Both the position numbers and the translations under genes were made by a program. The notes beneath the pieces are model-generated. The model ran no database searches. It saw only the letters and a program-made list of their open reading frames with translations, and had not been told where the DNA came from. A DNA stretch of 64,000 nucleotides from Hemibagrus wyckioides (Eukaryota > Chordata > Actinopteri > Siluriformes > Bagridae), in contig NC_080720.1 of NCBI RefSeq assembly GCF_019097595.1, positions 18,532,352-18,596,351 of the forward strand, read 5' to 3'. Within the stretch, counting starts at the first letter, position 1, and each line of letters starts with the position of its first letter. Positions 23,237 to 34,930 of the stretch are shown piece after piece.

Positions 23237-25045
23237 GAAATAAAAAACAATATATATCTGCTTCAAATGGCTTGTCTAATGTCCTTTTACTGTGGAATAA
23301 ATACAAACAAAAATATATTAATTCATAATCACAAACAAAGATAGGGTCAGAATGCAAAGTTGAAAAAAACGATTCACACACAACAAAAATACCAACATTA
23401 GTGGGGTTTTTTTTTTTTCAAAGCTGCAGTTGTAAACACATTTATGGTAAGAAAATATTGGCTTTTTGCAACATTGTCCAAAACCTAAATTATCTTCAAT
23501 TTCCCAAGGCAAAGAGGGTCCCTCTGGTGGACTTGCAATTTCACAATTCTCCATAAATATTCAAAAGGATTTAAGTCAGCAGACTGGGCCTTTTGATTTA
23601 TGATGGCTGTATTTATATTTTGGGTTTTCTTCGCTGGTTATTTCTTGGCTGGTGAGTGGATTTGTTCTTTATTTGTTCTTTTTGTTTCATCTTGAAACAG
23701 TATATTGTTTCAAATAAATTCTGATTAATTTAAATGCTTCTGGGTTTACCTTACCCTATATCTTTTTAATTTATTGTAATTTTCTGCCTTTTTTGTGTAA
23801 ATTTGTGTATTTTATTTAAGTGTAAAATTTTAATTTGATATATGCATTTTAAGTATAATTAATAACAATATTAGGTGTCAGAATCATTATTTCCCCTCAC
23901 TGTAGATAGGGTATGAAAAGTCATCTAGAGAGCAGCATGTGCGTGTTATGAGGACTAGTAGATTTATCTATTGAGTGATCCTGCTCAGGGAATTAATGTC
24001 ACAGGCGATGCACTCTGTTAACCCCCACAGGCACAAGGATTTCAACCACTCATATAATTTGTTAAGGAGACCTAATTCTTTAAGATTTATGTGGATACAA
24101 GAAAACAGGTGCTGCTGGAAGGTGCATAAGCCTCTGTGGGTGGTTTTATTTTGTGAAGAGCAAATAATATCTATTATCTATCCAAAGGGGAAACCAAGGG
24201 GTGATTTCAAGGCTAAAGTTCTATGAATATCTTACTATATGACATCATCAAAAATTTAGCAAATACAGTTTAAAATAGGGAACATAACATGAGTACAATA
24301 CTCAACGTTGCCAAAGTTAAAGCTGATGAAATACAGTACTAGGTAAGAAGTGATTTTGAGAGAATGTTTTTGTAGCTGAGATTGTGTAGCACTGCCCTCT
24401 GCTGGGTGACAAATGTATCACAGATGTAAAATATGCAAAACAGTATAACTCGAACTATTCTTATGTTTTTACTTTGATTAATTCTTAAATCAAAGATAGG
24501 TTCCTTGCATTTTACAGCATCACTTAACATTTAATTGTGTTTTTATTCTTTGCCTATTAAAAAAGATTTGTTACGTAATTAAGTGCATAACAAATCCAAA
24601 AAATAGAATTTCATTCAAGTTTTATAAAATATATAATAATATAATACTGTACTAAATTAACAATAATTTACATCATCTCCAGTATGAAGTGCAGGGAAAC
24701 ATATTTATTCCCATGGCATAAATGGAATTTATACTTAAATATGTGAAGGTTACCAATATATTAAATTTACACATAAACAGAAATGCTTTAATAAATTACT
24801 ATGATTTTTTTTTTTTTTAATTTCAGATCATTTATTTCAGGGATGCCACTTCTTCATTCATTATATGCAGATCAGTAACACAGAATAGCATGCTCTTTTT
24901 ACATTTGCCAAACATTTTAAGGCATGCTGCCTGTTTTAGTAAATGCAACAAAAACATTTTTTTAATTAAGTGATTATTTTCCTCTGTCATTCCGACCAAA
25001 AAATGAAAGCATGCAAAATGAAATGAAATTTAGCAGAGATTACTA
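23237..25045. other. AT-rich intergenic DNA with a CTCF-like motif
   Basis: No gene or large repeat was recognised. The minus strand of 24390-24405 reads CCAGCAGAGGGCAGTG, close to the CTCF core consensus. Confidence 0.45.
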
Positions 25046-25047
25046 AC

Positions 25048-25218
25048 CTGTTTGTAATATACATTTGCTGTTTCGAGTGCATTTTCAGTGCATCTCTGCA
25101 GAATGACTTTGCTCATCCTCCTCTCCTCATACTTCTGTTGTCTTTCCTGTTCTCTCGTTCTGCTGTGCAGGAGTGGAAAAGAGAAGCTGGGAAAGAAGGG
25201 GAGAAGCTGCCTTTTATA
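25048..25218 (-). CDS. Candidate first exon of an unrecognised minus-strand gene
   Basis: On the minus strand a TATA box (TATAAAAG, 25218-25211) is followed by about 95 bp of pyrimidine-rich 5'-UTR-like sequence. An ATG at 25116 opens a 23-codon frame (MSKVILQRCT...VYYKQ) that ends exactly at a consensus donor CAG|GTTAGT (exon end 25048). An inverted CCAAT box lies upstream at 25264-25268. An earlier ATG at 25130 gives a five-codon uORF whose TGA overlaps the main ATG. The peptide was not recognised and no downstream exon was found, so it could be a lost gene, a non-coding transcript or chance. The layout is seen; the gene is inferred. Confidence 0.3.
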
Positions 25219-25508
25219 TGAGACTCTGTGTGTGGTGTATCGGTAGCAGCTCTGGATCTTGGGCCAATGAGAAGAAAACGTGCATGAGACCATCTGCAAT
25301 GGAAAAACAAATCCCATAACGATGGTGTGGATTTTGTACAACAAAATGCTCAGGCAACAGATGTACTGCAAGATGTACAAACCTTAACACACACTCTCTA
25401 TCTCTGCCTGTAGCTAAATCTATGGAGGAGCCAACAACTTTATGATATTAAATAATATCTGAAGATTATAAGAATCCATGGAAAATTGTGGTTTATAGTG
25501 GAATAAAT

Positions 25509-25542
<34 letters not shown>
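25509..25542. repeat. (CA)n microsatellite
   Basis: About 17 uninterrupted AC units. Confidence 0.92.
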
Positions 25543-25547
<5 letters not shown>

Positions 25548-26470
25548 CCAGAAAGAATGCTGAAATTGCAATGATTTTAAAGCATCATTTGTCTTCATTA
25601 GTGTTACATATGGATCACGACTATATACATGATCATGGACTATCACAACACAACAGATACTAGAGTTTTGTTTGGAAAGTGCTGGACAGGGCTGTTTCTT
25701 CAAATTAGATTCTGCTCTGGCGTATGGCATGCCATTGAACTAATCCACAAAGCTGTGACTGATCTCAGCCAGACATCTGTGAATGGACACCTGTAATTTT
25801 TAGGCTATTTGTGAACCAAGCTACAGCTTGCTTATTCCAATTCACTGGATGCACAGGTGGTCAGTATCTTATCTGAGCCTAAAGTAGTAAAGCTGAACTT
25901 CACTAATTTCTTTTGATAGCCTCTTTGAAGCCTGCTTTTAGCTCAAGCAAATGTTGCCTTTGTTCTAAGCATGGCAGAGTTGCTGATCTACCTACAGCAT
26001 ACATGCACTCATGCACACATACAAACATACATACGTTCAGTACACACAATATATATAATGGCACTCTTAGGACACATACGTAACACATAATACATAAAAC
26101 GGCAGTAACATGTGTGAAGTAGCAATGGACAAATTTAAAACATCTTCAGTCCCCTCACCGTTTATATTCATAAATCAGCTACCCCTGAATGCAAGACTCT
26201 TCATATGATAGACCATATGTGTTTGAGGTGGGGGTGGGGGCATGACAGAAGAGAGATAAAAGAGAGAAACAGAGGACAGAAATTATAACTAAAGTCACCT
26301 GGCATATGGCTGTAGCATCTGCCTGAAATTAAGCCCATGCTATCACAGACAGCTTCAACTCTCATTCACAATCTGCTCCTGACAAGAGCAAGAGAACTTA
26401 GGCAGAGAGCTTAGAGGAATTCCAGGTTTACTTTGAGTCCATGATCAAAGGAAGGATTCAATATACCAGG

Positions 26471-26597
<127 letters not shown>

Positions 26598-27114
26598 GTT
26601 CCTTGTTCAACTCTGACTGTAGGAGGTAAAACCTGCGGATAATCGAAATGGGTGATGATATAAATAATAGCTGTAGTCAAAATATGACATTCATTCAATG
26701 TCATTCCAAAGTTCCAGTGAGATTTTTCTCCTTACATTTCCTCACATTATTGCTCCCATGACAACAACTAGCAATGCAACCCATGTATCATGTATCACCA
26801 ACAGAAAGAAGATCTTCATTTTGTGTAGCTAGTGGTTTCTCCTCCTACAACCCCATAATCCTCTTTCTTGCCCAGCTTATGAAGGACATTTCTCAAAAAT
26901 GTCCTATTTTTCTGAAAGCTTTGTGCACTACACTTGATTTTTTGCTAAATTCACTCTATCTCTACTGAAGTATACAACAAGAATAATCCTGGATTACTCT
27001 TTAGGCTTAGATATAAATATAGACATTATGTATTATTGAATAAACTGAAGTACTTAAGTAATTGTCTTAGATAAATTTATTTCTAGCTGTGCTTGCAGAA
27101 TGCTTATGAGGAGA

Positions 27115-27932
27115 TACACTATATTGCCAAACGTTTTGGGACAATTTGGGAAAATTCATGTGTTGTTTTTGAGGGGTTGGGCTCAGCCCCTTAGTTCCTG
27201 TGAAAGGAAATCTTAATGCTTCAGCATACCAAGACATTTTGGACAATTTCATGCTTCCAAATTTGTGGGAACAGTTTGGGGATGACCCCTTCCTGTTCCA
27301 ACATGACTGTACACCAGTGCACAAAGCAAGGTCCATAAAGACATGGATGAGTGAGTTTGGTGTGGAGGAACTTGACTGGCCTGCACAGAGTCCTGACCTC
27401 AACCTGATAGAACACCTTTGGGATGAATTAGGGTGGAGACTGTGAACCACGCCAAAACTGGGACATCTGCCTTTACATGCACATGAATGTAATATGGAGT
27501 TGGCCCACCCTTTGCAGCTATAACAGCTTCAACTCTTCTGGGAAGGCTTTCCACAAGGTTTAGGGGTGTGTTTATGGGAAGTTTTGACCATTCCTCTAGA
27601 AGCACATTTGTGAGGTCAGGCACTGATGTTGGATGAGAAGGTCTCTCAGTCTCCACTCGAATTCATCCCAAAGGTGTTGTATCAGGTTGAAGTCAGGACT
27701 CACATGAACCTTGCTTTGTGCCCTGGTGTACAGTCATGTTGGAACAGGAAGGGGTCATCCCCAAACTGTTCCCACAAAGTTGGGAGCATGAAATTGTCCA
27801 GAATATCTCGGTATGCTGAAGCATTAAGAGTTCCTTTCACTGGAACTAAGGGGCAAATCTGAACCCCTGAAAAACAACACCTGAATTCAATGATTTAGAG
27901 GGGTGTCTTAAAACTTTTGGCAATATAGTGTA
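27115..27932. mobile_element. Two Tc1-like elements in inverted, convergent arrangement
   Basis: Plus strand 27115-27450 starts with the terminus TACACTATATTGCCAAA. It encodes a transposase C-terminal part (frame from 27200) with QHDCTPVHKARSIKTW and QSPDLNLIEHLWDE, which hold the second Asp and the last acidic residue of the DDE-type active site. At about 27451 the sequence switches to the minus strand of the same family. The 3' terminus (GCCAAAACTGGGAC) comes first, then the transposase C-terminal region inverted, then the inverted 5' part, ending in the terminus at 27932 (CAATATAGTGTA). The right copy has an internal deletion of about 55 bp. The outer arms (27115-27340 and 27690-27932) form a long imperfect inverted repeat. 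Confidence 0.78.
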
Positions 27933-28064
27933 TGTTTGCAAGTAAGGAGAAATTATATTTACACATTTTATTTCAAATTGCTTAATGTTAAAAAAGGACA
28001 GAAAGACATTTTGACTTTTACATTACTTTAACTAGACTAGAACGAATACTGAAGTACACTGCGG

Positions 28065-28065
<1 letters not shown>

Positions 28066-28124
<59 letters not shown>
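28066..28124. repeat. (AT)n microsatellite
   Basis: About 29 uninterrupted AT units. Confidence 0.93.
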
Positions 28125-28127
<3 letters not shown>

Positions 28128-28500
28128 TAACCTACATTTTTCTGTGTTTCTATACTTCTATACTTCGAGTTGAATTGAATTGAACTGAATGTACACATGC
28201 ATGCACGCACACGTTCACGCACATAAAAGATTATTTGCATTCAGCTATTTTTTAATGCCAGACCTTCGTGCTTGTTGCATGTCCGTCCCAACAGCAGCTG
28301 GATGTGACTGCACTGTTTCCGCTCTCCTCAGCTCCTCTAAGCAGGCGTGTGGTGTGTGAGAATCCACTCCGGGTTTTGCGTCTCACCTCTTCTTCCCTCA
28401 GCCACACACAGCGTTTCAGTTCAGCCCACACACCTCTGCCTTTAACATGAAGAAATTCATATACAAAAAAAAAAGTTCAGACTTGCTTAAAACACATGAA

Positions 28501-28571
28501 TTCTTCTTCTTCTTCTTCTTCTTCTTCTTCTTCTTCTTCTTCTTCTTCTTTTTTTGTTGTTGTTGTTGTTG
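28501..28571. repeat. (TTC)n followed by (TTG)n
   Basis: About 16 TTC units followed by a short T run and five TTG units. Confidence 0.92.
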
Positions 28572-28729
28572 AGTGACCTTGCTGTATCAAAGTTACAGTA
28601 TGCCACAAACTTCACATCATACAGACTTCAATGTACTTTCAACAATTAACAGTAAAATTTCTTTCCTTTTCACTGAGATGAACCAATATGGGATATACGT
28701 ATTTTGTACGTGTAACATGTATGTAAGGC

Positions 28730-28905
28730 ACTTTTACAGTTGACATTGTCTCAAAGCAGCTTTACAGGACATGATAATATAGAAGAAAAAAGTTCAAGCT
28801 GTAATATTAGACTTAGATTTAAATGTAAATGTGTTTATCCCTAATGAGGAAGCATGAGGCGACTGTGGCGAGGGAAAAACTATGTATCATAGTCCATTTC
28901 ATAGT
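28730..28905 (+). repeat. Dispersed fish repeat fragment
   Basis: TTGTCTCAAAGCAGCTTTAC and, further on, TTTATCCCTAATGAGGAAGC with GGCGACTGTGGCGAGGGAAA correspond to a repeat common in ostariophysan genomes. The class is uncertain and the copy is incomplete. Confidence 0.5.
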
Positions 28906-29849
28906 ACAGGTATCATGGAAATTTAGAGTCTGTTACCTTTATTTCTGACATCTAGTGTAATCACTAGATCTTACAGGACAGTTTGTGAGTATTGTCACGG
29001 TGCTCAAAGTGGAGTCTGGGAACTTTCAGTTGTTGTCCCTATAGCTGTCTGACTTGTTTTTCTTTATGACCTGATGGTATTGTTGATTATTATCAAATAA
29101 TAAGCTTAGGTTTATCATAGTTGCAAAAGAAAGAGGTATAAATAAAACTCAGCAATGAATGCAATTATAAATAGTGTTTGATTTAACTGTAATTGCCTAA
29201 TTACAACCAGGAAGTGATGTGAATATGATACAAAGTGGATCAAATCTCATTCAAATCTCAACACATGGAAAGGACGAGAATTAATGGCTCCACATTCCGT
29301 ACTCCACTTTTCCTTGTAACTACTTTTTTTTTTAAAAAATTAAAAAAAAAACCCCAAACTTTTATTTTTCACCTGGAAGCATGTACATGGTGTAAACAGT
29401 TTTTAAAAAAATGTTTTAATGAACAATAAAATGACTGAAATTAGTTTTTAGAGTAAAGTCACTCATTAAGGTGTCACAACTCTACCACCCTAGCAATAAT
29501 AATAAATGATTTCTGAGAATGTAAAGTCTTGAATAAATGAATATGAAATTGAAATATGGGCTGTGATCATAAAAGGGGTCCTTGCAATTTAAGTGAATAC
29601 TATAAGCAGAAAGTATTCACTACTGCTTGCTGTAGCCTGCTTTGTGTCTGTGTAGTCAGTCAATCAGTAGTAGTAGTAGAAGAAGTAGTAGTTAAAGCTA
29701 AAAGTAGCTGTGTAGTCTTCTTAGGAATAGCTTCATTAGACGATGCTTGAAACAGGAGAGGAGTAAGTTACAGTCTCAGCAGTCAGGCTTTCCTTCTCTC
29801 TCTCTCTCCCTTTCCTTGAAGAAAAACAGAAAGTTCACTTCCTGTTTCG

Positions 29850-30365
29850 GGGTGGTCCTCGGAGTGTGTAGCAGGAGGAGGAGGAGGAGGGGTGGGGGGC
29901 TCAGAGCACAGCTCGCATGCTCGCGCTGCCTCGAAAACTTCGGGCTCGCTGGAGCAGGATACCCAAAATGGAGCTCAACTTTACCGCTCACTCCAAACTT
30001 TAATGGAAACTTTTTTTTTTCCTGGATGTGTTTTTCTTTCTGTCTCATGTGTGTGAAGTGGAGAACTACATGCTGCTGGAGTGAGGTGAACACTGTAGTT
30101 CACGCGCCTGGACTCTCCATCTGTATGCGTGTGTCCAGCTGGAGAAAAAGAGGGTCTTTATTGGAAATTCTCAAACCCCCGGTGGGACGCGCTCAGCTTT
30201 CTGCTTCAGCTCTGCATTTTCCTCGATTTTTCTAGGGAAAATTGAGTTTATTTTTTGTTTTTGTTATCATCATTATTATTTTGCATTTATTTATTCATTT
30301 TTTTCTGGGGCAGGGAAAAGTTTAAGGCCACACAAACTGATGCGGACAGCTCGAGAATCTGAAAG
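29850..30365 (+). other. gli1: Candidate non-coding first exon / CpG-rich promoter of gli1
   Basis: A CpG cluster begins near 29860 (GCATGCTCGCGCTGCCTCG) and runs to a strong donor, AAAG|GTAAGTC, with the exon ending at 30365. GLI1 genes usually start with a non-coding exon, and this is the only strong CpG-rich, plus-strand, donor-terminated block between inhbe and the first gli1 coding exon. The long open frame inside (29747-30235) has no recognisable domain and is probably 5' UTR. The transcription start is unknown. Assignment to gli1 is inference from position and orientation; splicing to 57318 would need RNA evidence. Confidence 0.45.
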
Positions 30366-33179
30366 GTAAGTCTCAAGTCTCGTGCGAAACTTCTTCCAAG
30401 AGAATAAACGATTTCTCATCAGAGATCGACATGTCAGTGGCATTTCTATGAGATCTTTAAGAGGCTAATATGGGGAGTGCTGGACTGGAGTAAGTGTGCT
30501 GGAGTGTTAATCAAGTGGAATGTTTGCGCATTGATTAACAAACCAAACATGTCTCTGTATGACACACTGCTGAGGAGAATCACTTGACTAGAGATGGGAA
30601 ACATAAGCACATAAGCATACATACAAGCACATACAGCCAGTCCCTTCAATAGCCTCACAAGCATATTGAAGGAAAAGAATAGACTTTTACACTCTCAGTG
30701 ATGAGGTTTGCACGGTGCTCCTTTAACAGTTATCCATGCTCTTCAATGAGTACATGGATTACTTTATGAACATTACTGCAAATTGAAATGTATGTGTTTG
30801 CCAGAAATAAAAATGCGTGATGGTGGTCTTCTAGAGGTCAGATAAGGTATTCCGCTGCTTTGTACAAGAAACACTGGCAATGATTTATCAGGACCAACAT
30901 ATTCCCATATTCATGACCTCTTCAGGACATCAGAATTGTAGGCTACATATATATATATAAAAAATTATATTTTTAAGCTCATGCACTATGTGTCACTCTT
31001 TTCATCGAAGGTCCCAGGAAGCTTTCTTCTGTCTGGAGGTCACAGAATTCCTGTGTGGCTCGAGGGCCGCACCTCAGCAGCTGTTTCTCGTAACCTGAAA
31101 TACTTTAGGAGCAAATATCTTTTCCAAATGTGTGTCACCGCAGCCAGGACCAGACAACAGGCTCACCATCTTAGTCAAGGATTGAAAAGAATGATTCTGT
31201 GAAAATCTGGAAATTACGCACGATTTTTACTTACCTCAGATGTACATCAGCTAAGGTATATGCCTTTGTTTTTGTTTTTTTGTTTTTTCACATTTAGAAA
31301 AGGAAATTTTGGAAACTACAAACACACACAAAAAAACACAAGAATTAGAAATAGATGTATTGTTTCTGACACAGTGTAACTCAAACAAAAACAATCCCTT
31401 AATTTTAGTGGCAGCCATTTTGAAACCAAGGTAACTTTGTTGATTTATAAATGTATCTTAATTATAATTTCTCAATTTTTGTGAGGTACAAATTGTATTT
31501 CTTATCCTTTCTCGCGTCATTTGTTTTGAAAAGGATTATCGGACTATCAAAATCATAGATTACGTGTTAGCTGCATTAGCCTAAAAAAAAAAGGAAGCAG
31601 AAGACTGTGCAAAATTTTATCAAATCCTTTTACTTTTCCTGAAGCATTAATTTTAACAAATTACTGAAATACACAAACCCAACGTCGTTCTGAATACAAC
31701 AGCATGCTCAGGCAATGTTAGCATGACATGACAGAACGTTATCTGTTGTACGCTTCCAGTAAAAAAACAGATCAAAACAACTTGTTCACATTGGCTCCCC
31801 TTTTCTTCTTTTCCTTGGTTACTTTGCTTGCGTGTCATTTCTCTGAATTGCTCTAAAAAAAATATGAAGTGAATTCGAACGTTTCAGTGTAAACATTGAG
31901 GGAAAGAGAGCGATGGTGGAGAGAAGTTTTGAAAGAGAGGGGGGGAGATCCGGAGTTCTGAGTGTAAAAGCTTATGTAAGCTTTACTAATCTTCATAATT
32001 GCAGTGTAAAGAGCTCAGTCAGGCGTTTACTGTGGTTAGAGCCCCTAAACATCTTAAACTCAACAAAAATTTTCCCATAAATGACTTTGTGTTGTGGTTT
32101 GCATAAATTGGGGGGTATTTCAGCAGGAACACAGAGCTGATACAGATTAAGTAAATTTCTGAAAATTCCAGAAATAATGATGGTGATGATGATGATGATG
32201 ATTCTTCGTCTTCTTTTTCTTCTTCTTTTTCTTATTATTATCGTTAGGTAGAGGTGAGTTATAACTAATTAAAAAGTACTGAGAATCATCCTCACGTTTG
32301 GTTGAACCATCTAGATATGCCAGTGCTCTCTCTATTTAGTTATCATCTCAGTGCACCATAGTGTGCATCGGAGCTGTGTATGTTCGTTTACACCTAGGCA
32401 CATTAACCTGTAATGTCACTCATGACAAGTTATTGTGACTGGAAATCTGTGAAGATCTGAGACACACACACCCACACCCACACAAATCCATACACATTCC
32501 TCTGACAGTGCCCCGCTACAGGTTGACATGGTAGCTGAACTTGCCCTATGAGAGGTGAGAATGACTCAGTAGGGTTTCTTCCTCTCCCCTGTTATTCATT
32601 AGTAGTGTTTGATGGAGCAGTGTTAGGGCCAAAAGGCTCTCATTAGCAAGTACCCTCCCACCCATACACACACACACACACAGACAGCTGAACTTCTTTT
32701 AGTTCAGCCCACCAGACCATCTTCAGTAACAGAAAGGTGTCAAGAGGCTGGTGTATGCATGTCACCTTTTGCTAACATGGAGGTGGAGACCTCAAGATTA
32801 AACTTCACTTGCAAATGAATGAAGTTGTTATGCCATTATCACATGCTTATTATGCTGTAATAGAGCTCTTTATGCTCGTGTGACACTGTTAAAAGTGTGA
32901 ATTCAGTATCTCCAGGCACAGAGCGCGCAGGCTTACACGTAATTGCAGTTTAGTGGTTTGAGTTTGAGATTGTTGCCGAGCCAAACGACATTTTTATTAC
33001 GTGTATTCTTTTCTTGATCCTTTTTTAAAATTTTGAATCAGAGTGAGGAGATTAGCTACAAATGCTAAATGCATGTGGGTGGGATACCGCTCACTGCTGA
33101 GGTGTGTGTATGTGTGTTTGTGTGTGTGTGTTTGTGTGTGAGAGTGTATGTGTCACGGAGCAGGCAGGCGGCATCAAGT

Positions 33180-33430
33180 GCTATGTTTTTTTCCACACTA
33201 GATTCCTTTTTCAGGCTGCGCAGTGAGATGCACTCGTCACGTGAGCCTTTCCTTTTGCTTCACCCCTCCACTCCTCCCTCCGGTGTGGAGACCACCCTCA
33301 TAGGGAGCGTAGCCCCCAATCAGCCCCTTTCACACCCCGTGAACCTGAAACAATCAGAGTTTAATAGCAGCTGTCCATCCGCGCGCCAGCCAGTGAGAGA
33401 CAGAAACAGAGCGAGCAAAAGACTCGCACT
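33180..33430. promoter_or_regulatory. CpG-dense block with E-box, CCAAT box and Gli-like site
   Basis: The block contains CACGTG (33238-33243), GACCACCCT (33290-33298, one mismatch from the Gli consensus GACCACCCA) and CCAAT (33316-33320), plus CATCCGCGCGCCAGCC. The combination looks like a promoter or enhancer within the putative gli1 intron 1. Function is not shown. Confidence 0.4.
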
Positions 33431-33632
33431 AAATGTCCCCCGCTCACTCTTTCTCTATGTCTCTGTCTCTCTCTCTCTCACTGTCTCTGTCTTTATCCCC
33501 TTACAAGCCTTTTGTCTTTCTTCTCTCCTTCATTCTATGGATAAGGAAAACCTAAGAAAGGACACGGCTGATGCTGTGCATCGTTTATCTTCTTTGCCTA
33601 CACAAGTGTGGTTGTATTTTTTATATGCCTAC

Positions 33633-33635
33633 TTT

Positions 33636-33667
<32 letters not shown>

Positions 33668-33670
33668 TTT
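33633..33670. repeat. (TTTC)n microsatellite
   Basis: About nine CTTT units. Confidence 0.9.
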
Positions 33671-34629
33671 TCTCCTCTCTGCACCTGTTTAAAATTATTC
33701 CTACTCGTACATTGTTCTTGCCTAATGATTACCTCAGGAGTCTTTTTCTGTAGCAAAATTGGATGCGGTTGTGCAAAGCTACAGGTGTACCGGGTATAAA
33801 ATTTCATCATTAAAGCAGAGAAGCTCTCAGAATCTTTCAGGTGCATCTCTGAATGTCATTGTAATTCGTTTTTTGTCATTGATTGTTGGGTCAGTGACTC
33901 GGGTCTACTCGGTGGAACTTAATGAATGGGGGAGGGGTCCAGCGGTATTGCTAAGTAGTTGGTTTGACACAAAAGGGCAAAGGCATTAGATGTTTAGCCT
34001 TTGGGATGATCGCTTCAGACAAAAGAAGCAGCCAAAGGACACGGCTCCAATAGAACCGATGTGAGGCATTAATAGTTGTATTAAAGACGAGTTGTTTTAT
34101 TAATAGCTGTGTTAACAGCTATACAGATAATAGAGAGGTTGCTGAAAACAAGCACAATTTCATAGACCTTGGTTCAGACCAGATTCCAATAGTTTTAAAC
34201 GGTTTCTAACTCACTGCTATGTTCACGATTAATTATGTTCTCCTTGAGTGGGAGTGGCTTTGAGAGCCACTCAGCCCATGTGGTAGATATTAGTAATAAT
34301 ACTGTAGTTAATGACATCCAGGTGCCAGAGGACCACCACACACTTAGTATGATTTTTTCAACTTTTTGTTCTTAACTTTGCAAACTTTCCACACGGCCTG
34401 TTGCTAAGTGTAAAGTCGGGGAAGAAGCGCTGAAACTTTATCTGTTAGTGAGGGGCTGAGGAAAGGAGAGGAGCTGCTTTGATTGCAGTGCACCCTGAAT
34501 TAGGCTTGTGTTGCAGGTCGAAACAGTTGGCTAATTGAGTTAAAGCATACTGAGCATTAACTAGAAGAGTCCTTTTGAATGGAGGGTTTCTAAAAAAGTA
34601 GAAGTGGGGCATTGTTGCCTTGTTGAGAG

Positions 34630-34930
34630 TTTTTTATGCTTCCACCACTAGGTGGTGAAGGCATTATGTTTTCAGGTTGTCTGTATGTACATCCTTCTGT
34701 CTGTCTGTCTGTCTGTCTGTCTCTCAGTGACGCTCATTAGCTTGCTATCCTCAGAACTAGAGGTTATAGATTCACATGTTAATGCCATTGTCAAGCCAGC
34801 AGATGAACTAATTAGATTTTGTCATTCATTCAAACTGAATCAAGGTCATAGCAAGGTCAAATGTCTGAAATGGTTTTTATTCAATAGCTTCCTTTCTCTT
34901 TGAAGTATATTTTAAGGATATTTCAGACTT
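34630..34930 (+). repeat. Dispersed fish repeat fragment with (TCTG)n
   Basis: GGTGAAGGCATTATGTTTTC, a TCTG run at 34697-34720, then AGATGAACTAATTAGATTTT and GGTCATAGCAAGGTCAAATG. This motif order is typical of a widespread fish repeat of uncertain class. Confidence 0.5.

Noticed and set aside
27200..27445. 81-codon plus-strand ORF as a host gene
   Set aside because: It carries QHDCTPVH and DLNLIEHLWDE of a Tc1-like transposase and lies inside element termini.
29747..30235. 162-codon ORF in the CpG-rich block
   Set aside because: No recognisable domain and composition set by GA/CT repeats; more likely promoter and 5' UTR of gli1.
33069..33692. 207-codon plus-strand ORF
   Set aside because: It begins in a GT repeat and ends in a TTTC repeat. 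The middle is CpG-rich regulatory-looking DNA without a recognisable domain.
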